NCBI GenBank assembly: GCA_024803745.1
Contig: JANJXV010000267.1
Span: 56,001 to 120,000 of the forward strand
Reading direction: 5' to 3'
DNA: 64,000 bases
Origin: Megascapheus bottae
Taxonomy: Eukaryota; Chordata; Mammalia; Rodentia; Geomyidae
The notes under the pieces are model-generated. The model saw nothing but the letters and a program-made list of their open reading frames with translations, was not told the DNA's origin and made no database searches. Positions within the stretch are counted from its first letter, which is position 1; each line of letters begins with the position of its first letter. Of the stretch, positions 40,156 through 51,779 are shown piece by piece. The translations under genes and the position numbers were made by a program.

Positions 40156-41339
40156 ATGGGCAGAACAAGAAACTCAAGAAAAATGTCAAATCAAGAAACA
40201 ACATCCCCCACCCAATGTAAACAGACAATGGAACAGTCACTGGCAAACCTAGAGGAGAGTCTTCCAATTGCTACACAAATGCAATTGATAAACATCATTA
40301 ATGAAAAATGTGAAAATATAAAGAAAGAGATAATGGAGGAAGCCATACCTGAACAAGAGGAAAGCAAAAACAAGGTGATAAGTGAAAAAGAAGAAGCCAT
40401 AAAGGAGGCCATAATAAAGGTTTTTCAAAGAAAGATGGATGAATTCAAAGAATCCACAAATAAAAACGTGACCAAACTCCAGCAAATGTCCAAAGAAAAT
40501 AAAGCCACTGAGCTAACCACTCAAAAGGAAATCAAGGAGGTAAAGAAATCCATACATGATCTAAAACAAGGGATGCAAGGCATCAAAAGTGAGCAATTAG
40601 AAGCAAGGGAGATGAAAAATAAAGTAGATAGCTTTGATAGCAGGTTAGACATTGCAGAGGAGAGAATTTCCGTGGCTGAAGATAATTTAGGTATTATAAA
40701 GAACAGAAAATGAGTCAATCCAAATCTAGGAAATATGAGAGAGCGCTTCAGGAGGTCCAAGATACAATTAGGAAGCCTAATTTAAGGCTAGTTGGTACTG
40801 AGGAGGGCGTGGAGAAAGAGGTCAATGGTATTGGAAATATACTTCAGGGAATCATCTCAGAGAATTTCCCAAATATCCAGAAGGGCAGACTCATCCAGAT
40901 ACGAGAAACTTTTAGAACCCCAAACAGACCTGACCAGAAAAGAACATCCCACCGCCACATTGTGATCCGAACTGGATCAATAGAAACGAAAGTAAAGACC
41001 CTAAAGGCAGCCAGGGAAAAAGGATCAGTAACCTACAAAGGCAAACCAATCAGAATAACCCCAGATTTCTCAGCAGAGACCATGCAAGCACGAAGTGACT
41101 GGAAGCATATATGTCATGCCCTTATATCAAATAACTACCAACCAAGAATACTGTAGCCAGCTCAGCTCTCATTCATAACTGAGGGAAAAATAAAAACATT
41201 CCATTCCAGGGAAAAGCTGCAACAATATGTCGAAACAAAACCAACACTACAGAGAATTCTCAAAGATGCTCTATACATAGAAAACCAAAATAAATGCAAT
41301 ATAGGGAAAGAAATGGCACCTAAACAGCATACCATCTAA
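40156..41339 (+). pseudogene. L1 ORF1, unit G, inactivated by the shared lesions
   Basis: Coiled-coil frame 40156-40713, ATGA frame change at 40710, RRM-like frame with private changes (GRLIQIRETF, KVKTLKAAREK, ALISNN), TAG at 41154-41156, remnant to TAA 41337-41339. The TAG and frame change are therefore older than the split of G from B-F. Confidence 0.9.
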
Positions 41340-41387
41340 GGACCACAAGAACTGTCAAGACACAGGCCCTACTAAAAGCTTTTAAAA

Positions 41388-44300
41388 ATGGTAGGAACTA
41401 TTAAATATCTCTCAATCCTAACTCTCAATACCAATGGACTTAACTCTCCAATTAAACGGCATAGGTTGTCTAGTTGGATCAAAAAGCAAGAGCCATCGTT
41501 CTGATGACTTCGAGAGACACATCTTACCCAAAAACAATCATCTTTTGAAAGTGAGAGGTTGGAATAAACTCTATCAAGCTAACTGCCCCCATAAACAGGC
41601 TAGAGTTGCCATCCTCATATCAGATACAATAGACTTCAAACTAAAATTAGTAAGAAAAGACAAAGAAGGTTACTACATACTACTAAAGGGATCTTTCCTC
41701 CCGGAAGACATAACAATCCTAAATATTTACACACCCAATCCCGGAGCTCCAAACTTCATCAAGCAAACTTTACTTACACTGAAACCATACATAGATCGAA
41801 ATACAGTGATTGTTGGTGAGTTTAACACACCACTCTCACCTATGGACAGATCAACAAGGCAAAAACTCAACAGAGAAACCTTAGAACTGAACAACTATAT
41901 AGACCAACTACATCTAACAGACATCTGCAGAATATTCCACCCAGTAACACAACAATATACGTTTTTCTCAGCAGCACATGGAACATTTTCCAAAATAGAC
42001 CACATCTTAGGCCATAAAGCAAACCTGGACAGATTCAGAAACACTGAAATTATTCCATGCACACTCTCAGACCATAAAGGCATCAAATTGGAGCTGAACA
42101 CACATCTCCACCAAAGAAAACCCTGTAACTCATGGAGACTGAACCACACATTGTTGAATCAAAAACAATGGGTAATCGAAGAGATCAGAACAGATATCCA
42201 ACTGTTTATGAAATTTAACAATAAGGAGCACACAAATATCAACTCCTTAGGGACACAACAAAGGCAGTACTCAGAGGAAAATTTATAGCGCGGAGTGCCT
42301 ACAACAGCAAGTTGGAAAAATGGCAAACCAACTAGTTAATGTCTCACCTTAACCTCCTGGAAAAAGAGCAACAAACCAACCCTAAACCCATTAGGAGAAA
42401 GCAAATTATGAAAATCAAAGCAGAATTAAATGATTTGGAATAAAAAAACTATAGAAAGAATCAACAAAACAAGGAGTTGGTTCTTGAAAGAATTAACAAA
42501 ATTGACAAGCCCTTAGCAAATCTTACCAAAAAAAGAAGAGAGCATATCGAAATAAACAAAATCGCAGATGAAAATGGTAATATCACGACAGAAATTACCA
42601 AGATCCAGAATATCATGAGGGAATACTTCTCAAACCTTTACGCCAACAAATTTGAGAATCTAGAAGAAATGGATGAATTCCTAGACAATATTAACAGACA
42701 CACACTGAACCAAGAAGAGCTAACCAAAATCAACAGGCCTATTTCAAGCTCTGAAATAGAAATGGAAATTAGACAACTTCCACTTAAAAAGAGCCCAGGG
42801 CCAGATGGATTCACAGCTGATTTCTATAAGGTCTTCAAAGCAGAGCTCACACCAATACTCCTCAAGCTCTTCAACGAAATTGAAAATGAAGGTTCTTTAC
42901 CAAACTGATTCTGTGAAGCCAGCATATCCCTCATCCCCAAACCAGACAGAGATTCATCAAAGAAAGAGATCTATAGACCCATTTCTTTGATGAGCCTCGA
43001 TGCAAAACTTCTCAACAAAATACTGGCCAACCGTCTACAACAACTCATCAAAAAATATACACTATGATCAAACTGGATTCATCACAGGGAGGCAAAGCTG
43101 GTTCAACATACACAAATCAATTAATATAATTCAACACATCAACAGGAGCAGGGATAAAATCACATGATTGTCTCAATAGATGCGGAAAAGGCATTTGACA
43201 AGATCCAAAACCCCTTTATGTTAAAAGATGTGGAGAAACTAGGAATCCATGGAATATTTCTCAATGTAATAAAGGCTGTGTATGAGAAACCCACTGCTAG
43301 TATTATACTTAATGGTGAAAATCTAAAGCCATTCCCTCTAAAATCAGGAACGAGACAAGGATGCCCACTCTCTCCACTCCTTTTTAACATAGTACTAGAA
43401 TTCCTAGGCAGTGCAATAAGGCAAGAAGCAAGCATAAAGGGGATCCAAGTAGGGAAAGAGGAAATAAAACTATCCCTCTTTGCAGATGACATGATTCTGT
43501 ATTTAAAGAATCCTATAGACTCTACTCCCAAGCTCCTTGAGCTGATTCAAAGCTTTGGAAGGGTAGCAGGCCATAAAATCAACCCTCACAAATCAACTGC
43601 CTTACTTTACGCCAACACTGAGAGGAACGAGGCAATAATCAGGAAAGAAAATCCTTTCACAATAGCCTCAAAGAATATAAAGTACCTAGCAATTAGCTTA
43701 ACTAAGAATGTAAAGGACCGTTTAGATGAAAACTTTAAAACCCTAAAAAAGGAAATGAAAGCAGAACTAAGGAAATGGAAAAACCTCCCGTGCTCCTGGA
43801 TTGGAAGAATCAACATTGTGAAAATGACAATCTTGCCAAGGGCTATCTACAAATTCAATGTAATACCCATCAACATCCTAATGTCATTCTTTAAAGACAT
43901 AGAAGAGGCAATTCAAAATTTCATATGGAATAATAAAAGACCCCGTATAGCAAAAACACTTCTTAGCAGAAAGAACAGCGCTGGAGGAATTTCAATTCCA
44001 AACTTAAGGCTCTATTACAGAGCTATAATTCTCAAAACAGCTTGGTACTGGCACATGAACAGGCCTGAAGTCCAATGGAGTAGAACTGCGGACCCATATA
44101 TTAAACCACAGACCTATGGCCACCTAATCTTTGACCAGGGAGCCAAAAAAATAGAATGGAAGAAAGATAGCCTCTTCAACAAGTTGTGCTGGCAGAACTG
44201 GTTAAACACCTGCAGAAAACTAAAGTTGGATCCTTCTTTGTCACCTTGCACTAGAATTAACTCCAAATGGATCAAAGACGTGGAGGTAAAAGCTGACACA

Positions 44301-45227
44301 CTGAAAAGTTTACAGGAAGGAATAGGAGATACACTAGGCCTCCTCGGTACAGGTCGAAACTTTCTTAATAAGGACCAAGAATCACAACAAATCAGAGAAA
44401 GGCTGGATAAGTGGGACTGCATTAAACTGCAGAGCTTTTGTATGGCAACGGATATAGCTAGTAAACTAATCAGGAAGCCTACAGAGTGGGAGAAGATCTT
44501 CACCACCCAAACAACGGAACAAGGCCTCATATCTAAAATATATCAACAACTCAAAAAATTGAATCACTCCAAAACTAACCTCCAAAGTAACACCCATCCC
44601 ATTACAAAATGGGCCAAAGACTTAAAGAGAGTCTTCTCTGAAGAAGAAACAAAAATGGCCTATAGACACATGAAGAAATGCTCAACATCTCTGGTCATAA
44701 AAGAAATGCAAATCAAAACAAGTCTAAGATTCCACCTAACTCCAGTTAGAATGGCCAGGATCAGGAAAACGAATGACAAGAGATGCTGGAGGGGATGTGG
44801 TCAGGCGGGATCACTACTACACTGTTGGTGGGAGTGCAAACTCGTTCAACCACTATGGAAAGCAGTGCGGCAGTGCCTCAAAACGCTAAACATACAACTC
44901 CCCTATGACCCAGCAATTCCAGTACTTGGCATTTACCCAACAATCCAGAAACAAGGGCATACTAAACCCACTAGCACAACAATGTTCATTGCAGCACTAT
45001 TCACCATAGCAAAGATATGGAACCAACCCAGATGTCCCTCAGTTGATGAGTGGATCAACAAGTTGTGGTATTTGTACACAATGGAATTCTATGCTGCTGT
45101 CAGAAAGAATGACATCGCCCCATTTGTTAGGAAATGGAAAGACTTAGAACAAATCATATTAAGTGAAGTAAGCCAGACTCAAAGGAACTTAGGCTCAGTG
45201 GTTTCCCTCATTCATCATAATCAGTAG
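41388..45227 (+). pseudogene. L1 ORF2, unit G, inactivated
   Basis: The N-terminus lacks the 2-bp deletion of B-F (LTLN-T-NGLN reads through). The tandem TGA codons before RETHLT, GEFNT in place of GDFNT, and the connector lesions are present. The A-run near 43053 is two bases shorter than in B-D. From 43164 a 687-codon frame is open to 45227 with motif [15 protein letters not shown] and the Cys/His C-terminus. It reads AIRQEASI where the other units have AIWQEASI. Confidence 0.92.
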
Positions 45228-45643
45228 AAACCTTGGGCTCTACTAGCAGAGATTGGCAATAGAGCAAAAGGCCATATATAAGGCCATGTAATGTGAAGCT
45301 AATTGAAAGGACCTCCAGGATATTGACACAAAAGCCATATAATGAATGATTGTTGTCCTTAATGTACTATGTTGTCTCTCATCTCGCTTGCTGTCCCTTG
45401 GTTATCCCATATTGGTATAGTATCTCACTTTGTTATCTGATATATTGAATTTATTTGTATTTGGATATTTGAAATTTGATAGGGAAGGGGGGAAAACCAA
45501 GACGGGTGGGGGTGTGGGGTTGGAGGGAAATGGGTACCAAGACATGTGAAAGTGTATCAATGTATGTGAATTAATGAACCTTCTATCTGGCAAATATCAT
45601 CTAACCCTTTTACTAATTACAATAAAAAATGAAAAAAAAGAAA

Positions 45644-46165
45644 GTTGTAGTGTGTGGGGAGGATGATGGGGTCAAATACATTTCTTCTTAGAAATTTACC
45701 TCATCTTGTTGCCCTGGATTTTCCTGGCCTTCTTCTTAGAGAAAGTTCTGTTATACTGGATTTGTGGCTTGGCAATGATCTAGCATGTACATCTTCGAAT
45801 AAGACATCCAGAACTTCCATGCCTGAGACTCGAGTTTCCTGACCTTTGGCAACAGCACAGCAACATCTTTCTTCCTCCTGAGCCACAGGCCAAGTGAGCT
45901 GGCTTGAGCTGGTTGTTAGTTACAGTGGCTTGGTTACCAGGGTTCCATATTCTGTTCCATTGTGAGGGAGGCAGGGTCACCTTTCAGGGCCCAATGACCA
46001 AAGATCCTTGCTCACAAAAGACCTCACCAAAGACATACTGGAGGCTGAATCTCTCCTCCAGTCTCACAATATACATGTGGATGTAGTATACAGCACACCT
46101 TATTTGTCCAATCCCAATGTCTTCCACTAGGCCCAACTACCAGTCTGGTCTCAGGCTCAAGGAGC
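45644..46165 (+). repeat. Segment S, copy G, truncated
   Basis: Only the first 520 bp or so of S remain. The sequence breaks at ctcaaggagcct and continues directly into L1 ORF1. AGCCT is common to both sides, so the exact breakpoint is ambiguous by about 5 bp. The rest of S, the next leader and the first half of ORF1 (about 2.04 kb) are missing. Both S SINEs are lost. Confidence 0.92.
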
Positions 46166-46717
46166 CTAATTTAAGGCTAGTTGGTATTGAGGAGGGCGTG
46201 GAGAAAGAGGTCAATGGTATTGGAAATATACTTCAGGGAATCATCTCAGAGAATTTCCCAAATATCCAGAAGGGCAGGCCCATCCACATACGAGAAGCTT
46301 TTAGAACCCCTAACAGACCTGACCAGAAAAGAACATCCCACCGCCACATTGTGATCCGAACTGGATCAATAGAAACGAAAGGAAAGATCCTAAAGGCAGC
46401 CAGGGAAAAGGGACCAGTAACCTACAAAGGCAAACCAATCAGAATAACCCCAGATTTCTGAGCAGAGACCATGCAAGCACGAAGTGACTGGAAGCATATA
46501 TGTCATGCCCTTATATCAAATAACTACCAACCAAGAATACTGTAGCCAGCTAAGCTCTCATTCATAACTGAGGGAAAAATAAAAACATTCCATTCCAGGG
46601 AAAAGCTGCAACAATATGTCGAAACAAAACCAACACTACAGAGAATTCTCAAAGATGCTCTATACATAGAAAACCAATATAGGGAAAGAAATGGCACCTA
46701 AACAGCATACCATCTAA
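46161..46717 (+). pseudogene. L1 ORF1 fragment (RRM and C-terminal parts), unit H
   Basis: It begins at PNLRLVGIEEG, directly after truncated S. A private TGA (46459-46461, Ser to stop) lies in the RRM-proximal part, the shared TAG is at 46543-46545, and an 11-bp deletion (aaaccaaaataaatgcaatatag to aaaccaatatag, about 46675) precedes the terminal TAA at 46715-46717. Confidence 0.88.
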
Positions 46718-46765
46718 GGACCACAAGAACTGTCAAGACACAGGCCCTACTAAAAGCTTTTAAAA

Positions 46766-47116
46766 ATGGTAGGAACTAATAAATATCTCTCAATCCTAAC
46801 TCTCAATATCAATGGACTTAACTCTCCAATTAAACGGCATAGGTTGTCTATTTGGATCAAAAAGCAAGAGCCATCGTTCTGCTGACTTCAAGAGACACAT
46901 CTTACCCAAAAACAATCATCTTTTGAAAGTGAGAGGTTGGAATAAACTCTATCAAGCTAACTGCCCCCATAAACTGGCTGGAGTTGCCATCCTCATATCA
47001 GATACAATAGACTTCAAACTAAAAATAGTAAGAAAAGACAAAGAAGGTTACTACATACTACTAAAGGGATCTCTCCTCCAGGAAGACATAACGATCCTAA
47101 ATATTTACACACCCTT
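46766..47116 (+). pseudogene. L1 ORF2 N-terminal fragment (endonuclease), unit H
   Basis: It starts MVGTNKYLSILTLNINGLN in one frame, so it lacks the 2-bp deletion of B-F. Before the ETHLT motif it has TGC TGA where B-G have TGA TGA, and it reads Q-E-T-H rather than R-E-T-H. It keeps AGVAIL where the others read ARVAIL. The fragment stops before the GDFNT motif. Confidence 0.88.
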
Positions 47117-47519
47117 TTGAAGATTCTCAAAAGATTGAAGATTCTGCCAGTGTAAGTTAGATTCCGGCATTGATATTAAATAATGCAATGAGTAGGGATT
47201 TATATTTGAAATATCACTGTTGACAAAATCTAACACACATTTGCTTAGTATTTGCTTTTGATTTCCCAAGAAGTACAGTACAAGCTAACACTTGTGGCAT
47301 ATATCGACTGGGAGAAATGATTCAGAACATGTGACTCATTTGAACAAACAGGATACCCATATTGTGATAATTTGTATCTTTTGCATATTTTGTGTTTGTT
47401 GTTAATTCCATTTGTAGTGTACATTTCTAGGTAAAAACTTTTTCCAAACAATTTGTTATTTCAACCGTAAAAAAGACATTTATATGCCTGATAAAATTCA
47501 CAGAATCCAATTTTTTCCA
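47117..47519. other. Non-repeat flank at the right array boundary
   Basis: AT-rich DNA starting ttttgaagattctcaaaag with a short internal near-repeat of gaagattct. No coding potential, RNA gene or known repeat is recognised. Confidence 0.5.
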
Positions 47520-47778
47520 TCTTATTTTTTGTTTTTTGGGTTTTTTTTGGTGGGTCATAGATCTTGAACTCAGCCTGGGCACTATCCCTGAGCTCTTCAG
47601 CTCCAGGCTACCACCTTACCCTGGAGCCAAGCCCCACTTCCCATTTTCTAAAGGTAAATTGGAGATAAGTGTCTCAGGTCTTTTTGTGCCAGGATGGCTT
47701 TAAACCCTGATCCTCAGATCTCAGCCTCCTGAGTATCTAGGATTATAGAAGTGAGCCACCACCCCATCATGCTCAGCT
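47520..47778 (-). mobile_element. SINE (composite Geo-type), minus strand
   Basis: T-rich start followed by the inverted SINE body: cttgaactcagcctgggcac, ctgagctcttcag and, at the far end, 'cctcagatctcagcctcctg' and gtgagccaccacc. That is the complete inverted order of the composite SINE family. Confidence 0.8.
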
Positions 47779-47782
47779 TTCT

Positions 47783-47955
47783 GGGTTTTTTTTAAACTCG
47801 GTTTAAGCACTGTCCTTCAGCTTTCCTCAAGCCTAGTGATCTTCTACTTGAGCCACAACACTACTTCTGGTTTTTTCTGTGTATGTGGTACTGCGGAATT
47901 GAACCTTCGTCTTCATACAAGCACTCTACAACTATGCCAAACTCCAGCCCCTCCA
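47783..47955 (-). mobile_element. SINE (ID-like dimer), minus strand
   Basis: T-run followed by inverted modules (gatcttctacttgagccaca, gtatgtggtactgcggaatt, ending in gcactctacaactatgcc). It directly follows another inverted SINE, as in nested or clustered insertions. Confidence 0.75.
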
Positions 47956-48611
47956 CATTAGTTTTTATGATAGATCTTTCCATGCATCTAGGATGGCTAG
48001 AAATCCTTCTTGAGTTTCCCAAGATCAGGGAGTATAGGTGTGTCCCATCCTGTGTGGCTACATAACCATTGTTTAGGGTACAGTTCTCTCTTCATTCTAC
48101 CCATCTAGAGCAATTTTCATCTTCCATGTATAACCATTAAACATTCAGCTCCTGTTCCTCTCTATTCCATTCTCTGGAACCATCGTGCTTTTTGGCTCTA
48201 AGGGTTTGTTGATCCTTGGAAGCTCTGGAAGGGAAAACATACCCTAGCTCTTCCTTTATGACTGCTGTATTTTTAGTTTACTGTAATCAAGATTCATCTG
48301 TAAAATATAGTAAAATGTTCTTCCTTTTCAATGCATTGTTTTGCATATTTCTATCTTTGGATTATTATTAATAGTTGTGAATGGATTCTCCACATATTTG
48401 TTCTAGTCTCTGCTTTCTCTTCCATTAGGTACAAATCTAGAAATAGAAGTGTTGGAACATATTTCTATATAATTCTATATTTAGTACTTTTTTTTAGCAC
48501 TCTCCACGCAATTTTTGATTGTTTTATATTCCTTGCAGAACTATTCCAAAGTTCTACTTCTTCTCACTACCTTCCCAGTAATAGTTAGACTTTGAAAGTT
48601 GTTTTTTTGTA

Positions 48612-48613
<2 letters not shown>
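47956..48613. other. AT-rich intergenic DNA
   Basis: The part from 48080 to 48600 resembles a very old L1 3' end on the minus strand (T-rich, with scattered similarity only). No gene is recognised. Confidence 0.35.

Positions 48614-48656
<43 letters not shown>
48614..48656 (+). repeat. (GT)n microsatellite
   Basis: About 20 GT dinucleotides, nearly uninterrupted, flanked by tatgc and tatgtgg. Confidence 0.95.
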
Positions 48657-48661
<5 letters not shown>

Positions 48662-48827
48662 GATCTTTTTGTTTAAAACTATATTTATATTAATATACTT
48701 AAAGTAATGATTTCATTGTAATTTTAATTTTTCTCATGACTGTTAATATTGAACTTCTTTCTACATTTTGAACTACTATTTCTATATATTCTTTTTAGAA
48801 AATCCTATCCAATCTCCAATTTTTTCC

Positions 48828-48945
48828 CTTTTTTTGTGGGGTAGTGGGGAAAGTCATGGGGCTTGGACCTTGGGCCGTGAGCTCTTTAGTTTAAGGCTAT
48901 TGTCCTACCCTGAGTATTGCCCCTCAGTTCTTCTGCTCACAGCTC
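48828..48945 (-). mobile_element. Diverged SINE remnant, minus strand
   Basis: cttggaccttgggccgtgag, gctctttag and ctattgtcctaccctgag match the inverted SINE second module loosely. Old copy. Confidence 0.45.
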
Positions 48946-49041
48946 CCTACCCCTCTTTCCATTATATACAGAACAAAGGTCATCCTCAGTCTTTTTGAAA
49001 AAGTAAAACATACAGTAAATTTGTAGTATAAAACAGCAAGA

Positions 49042-49308
49042 AATAAATTTCTTGCCAGGTGCAGTGAATTCTACCTGTAATCCTAGCTACTCAGATATCA
49101 GGCTGATATCTAAAGATTTGGTTCAAAGCCAGCCTTTGCATTACAAAGTCTATGAGACTCTCATCAACAGTTAACCACTAGAATATGGGAAATGGCACTG
49201 TGGCTTCATAGGTAGGGTGATAGCCTTGAGTTGAAGAGCTCAGGAACTGTGCCCAGGCCCAGAGTTCAAGCCTTACAAATCCCCCAGCCAAAAAAAAAAG
49301 AAAAAATA
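49042..49308 (+). mobile_element. SINE (composite Geo-type), plus strand
   Basis: Complete order of the family: ctgtaatcctagctactcag (7SL/B1-like head), ggttcaaagccagcc, gagactctcatcaacagttaa, ggcactgtggcttca, gagttcaagcc, then an A-run. Confidence 0.85.
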
Positions 49309-49569
49309 GTTTCTTCCCCAAGTGATTATTATGCCAGACATAGAACATTAACATTCTGGGTGTACTTCACAGTATAATTACTTGATACCCTAAGATTTTG
49401 CAATATTCTCTCAGTATCAGCATATGTCATCATATAATGTAGTTCCTTTTCAATGGAATAATTCCATTTATAACCTAAATCGACTCCCCCGACTTATTTC
49501 GGTCGATACCACAATTGCTCTACCATGATATGCCACAAGCCATTAAACATTTTATGGTGGGTAATTGGA
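49309..49569. other. Intergenic DNA, nothing recognised
   Basis: Short stretch between two SINEs without coding or repeat features I can name. Confidence 0.4.
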
Positions 49570-49748
49570 AAGGAGTCTCATGGAATTTTGTGCCATACTG
49601 GCTTTGAAACCATGGTCCTCAGATCTCAGTCTCCTGAGTAGCTAGGATGACAGGCGTGAGCCACCAACACGTGGCTTGCCTTTTTATTTTTTTGTGGGTC
49701 TTGGGACTTGAAGTCTGGGCCTAGGCACCATCCCTAAGCTTTTCAGGT
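49570..49748 (-). mobile_element. SINE, minus strand, partly rearranged
   Basis: 'cctcagatctcagtctcctg' and 'aggcgtgagccaccaacacg' are the inverted 7SL/B1-like head. They are followed by a T-run and 'ggtcttgggacttgaagtct', the start of another inverted copy, so two truncated copies abut here. Confidence 0.65.
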
Positions 49749-49847
49749 CAATATTTCATGTAAGTCTAAAGATTTAAGTAAAGGAATACAATTCCAACAA
49801 AAAAAGAATAAAATTCCAGACATGGTGTGTTTATAACTCAGTGCTAA

Positions 49848-50108
<261 letters not shown>

Positions 50109-50336
50109 TGAGAAGTATCATTACTTTCTAAAGAAAACCTAAGGTAATTTTGTACTCATTCTTCAGGATACCTTCAGGATACTTTGACAACAGTTCTACA
50201 TTATGTTTCCTCTAATGGAGACGACATTCCAAACTTACACAGTAATTGTAAGTGGATAAACCATCCAGAATAGAATATATATCATTATTGGAAATAGGAT
50301 CTACAAATCACTAAACAGTGAGTTTATAATGGAAAC

Positions 50337-50560
50337 CTGGCACTAGGTGCAATGTTTCATGCCTGTAATCTTAAAATATTCAGGAGGAAGAAAACTAAGA
50401 ATTCTAATTTGAAGCCAGCAATGGCATAAAAATTGCCATGAAACTCTATAACTCCAAGTAACCCCTCAAAAATGTTAGTGGAGTGTCAAGAGTTTGACTT
50501 TGTGGTTGAGTGCTTGCCTAGCATGCATGAAGACCTATGCATGTAAGTGGAGCTGGGACT
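50337..50560 (+). mobile_element. SINEs in KRAB intron, plus strand (two partial copies)
   Basis: 'gtttcatgcctgtaatctta' followed by gaagccagc and gaaactctataactcc is a diverged composite SINE. gtggttgagtgcttgcctagc follows as an ID-like head. Confidence 0.65.
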
Positions 50561-50764
50561 CAAACTGGTATTTTTCTAGCCTTGAGCAAGACAGCTAAGT
50601 TTATGCCATACAAAATGAATCCAGAGCTGGGGAAAAGTCAACCATGGAGCCAGTGAGAAATGAGAGAAAAGATTTAATAGATAACTTGTGAGTAGGATGT
50701 CTGCGAACTTAAAGCAATGATGACACAGCATAAGCAATAATTCTCTACTGTTTCTAATTTACAG

Positions 50765-50854
50765 GGCCCTGTGTTCCCAAACCTGTATTAATTGACAAGC
50801 TAGAGCACTGTGCAGAACTCTGGATAGGAAATTCCTCTGACAAGAATATCACAG
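50765..50854 (+). pseudogene. KRAB-B-type exon, diverged
   Basis: Bounded by acceptor tttacag (ends 50764) and donor gtgagtg (50855). It reads GPCVPKPVLIDKLEHCAELW and then IGNSSDKNIT. The pattern KP-L-I/V-x-x-LE-x-x-x-x-x-W is that of a KRAB-B box, although otherwise diverged. The phase joins the KRAB-A exon and the finger exon correctly. Confidence 0.8.
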
Positions 50855-51004
50855 GTGAGTGAATGCATCTTCATATTGATGTTGGAGCCTGAGCCCCATT
50901 GGTAAGTTCATGTTGTGATGTACTGAGCAATAATATTCTTAGTTACCCTAAATCCTGTGTGGAACCTATGGAATTCTTTGTGAATGAATCAAGAATCATT
51001 TTCT

Positions 51005-51175
51005 TTTCCCAATCCTATGCTTGGTCTCAGGGCCTGAGCATGGTCCTTGGGTTTTCTCAAGGCTAGCTCTCTACTTCTTGAGTCATAGCACCACTTCTGG
51101 CTTTTTCTTTGTATGTAGTACCAAGGAACTGAACCAGGTCTTTGTGCATGCTAGCCCAAACCCCCGGCACCAAGA
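51005..51175 (-). mobile_element. SINE (ID-like dimer), minus strand, in KRAB intron
   Basis: ggtctcagggcctgagcatg, cttgagtcatagcaccactt and gtatgtagtaccaaggaact are the inverted family modules. Confidence 0.75.
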
Positions 51176-51269
51176 ATCATAGGGTGATATGATGAATTCT
51201 ATGTGGCAGTAGAGTTAAAGTTAGATTTCTCTGTAGAAATCACTGTGAAACAAAATAAAATGAGAAAGC

Positions 51270-51486
51270 CATGAGCCCGTGGCTCATGCCTGTAATCCTA
51301 GCTACTTAGGAGGCTGAGATCTGAGGATCAAGGTTCAAAGACTGACCTATCACAAAAACACCTTAGACTCTTCTCTCCAATGAACCAATAGAAAATGAGA
51401 AGTGGGGTTCAGTCTAAAGACATAGGGCAGTAGCCTTGAGCTGAAGAGCTCAGGAAGAACAGCCAGGTCTAGAATTCAAGTCCCAT
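51270..51486 (+). mobile_element. SINE (composite Geo-type), plus strand, in KRAB intron
   Basis: 'gtggctcatgcctgtaatcc', 'ggaggctgagatctgaggat', ggttcaaag and 'gagaagtggggttcagtcta' appear in order, and the tail leads straight into a GAAA microsatellite that probably grew from the SINE A-tail. Confidence 0.85.
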
Positions 51487-51497
51487 GACTGCAAAAC

Positions 51498-51568
<71 letters not shown>

Positions 51569-51650
51569 GGAAGAAAGGGAAGAAAGAGGGAAGGAAAGGA
51601 AGAAAGAAAGAAAGAAAGAAAAAAGAAAGAAAGAAAGAAATATCATTCTT
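51487..51650 (+). repeat. (GAAA)n microsatellite with GGAA interruptions
   Basis: Long pure-purine GAAA tract, interrupted near 51568-51600 by GGGAA and GGAAA. It follows a SINE tail. Confidence 0.95.
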
Positions 51651-51779
51651 TCATTTCTTTAAAACTAAGACTATAAATGATTGAGCAAACAAGGAATATG
51701 TCAGGGCATTATTCTCTGATAAGGATAATATCTTTATGCTGGTAGGAAGAGACTGGTATTCAAAACCAGACGTTTCCAC

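Larger units (their letters stand above)
39596..45643 (+). mobile_element. L1 retrotransposon, unit G (no 710-bp deletion)
   Basis: Leader 39596-40155, ORF1 40156-41339, ORF2 41388-45227, 3' UTR and poly(A) to 45643 with the G-run tract at 45504-45527. It keeps ancestral states shared with A or H (SPGPDG; aataccaatgg at the ORF2 start without the 2-bp loss). G is thus older than B-F in type, although it lies directly after the deleted units. Confidence 0.93.
46161..47116 (+). mobile_element. L1 fragment, unit H (terminal unit of the array)
   Basis: The last array unit is truncated at both ends. It holds the RRM-like half of ORF1 (46161-46717), the inter-ORF gap and the first 350 bp of ORF2 (46766-47116). 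It stops at 'atttacacaccc', after which unrelated DNA begins; this is the right boundary of the array. Several sites keep a state closer to functional L1 than any other unit. Confidence 0.92.

Noticed and set aside
3254..47116. CRISPR-like array or rDNA repeat
   Set aside because: The repeats are kilobase-scale L1 units in eukaryotic DNA. No rRNA sequence and no short spaced repeats are present.
51485..51676. 63-codon Lys/Glu/Arg-rich frame
   Set aside because: It is translation of the (GAAA)n microsatellite.
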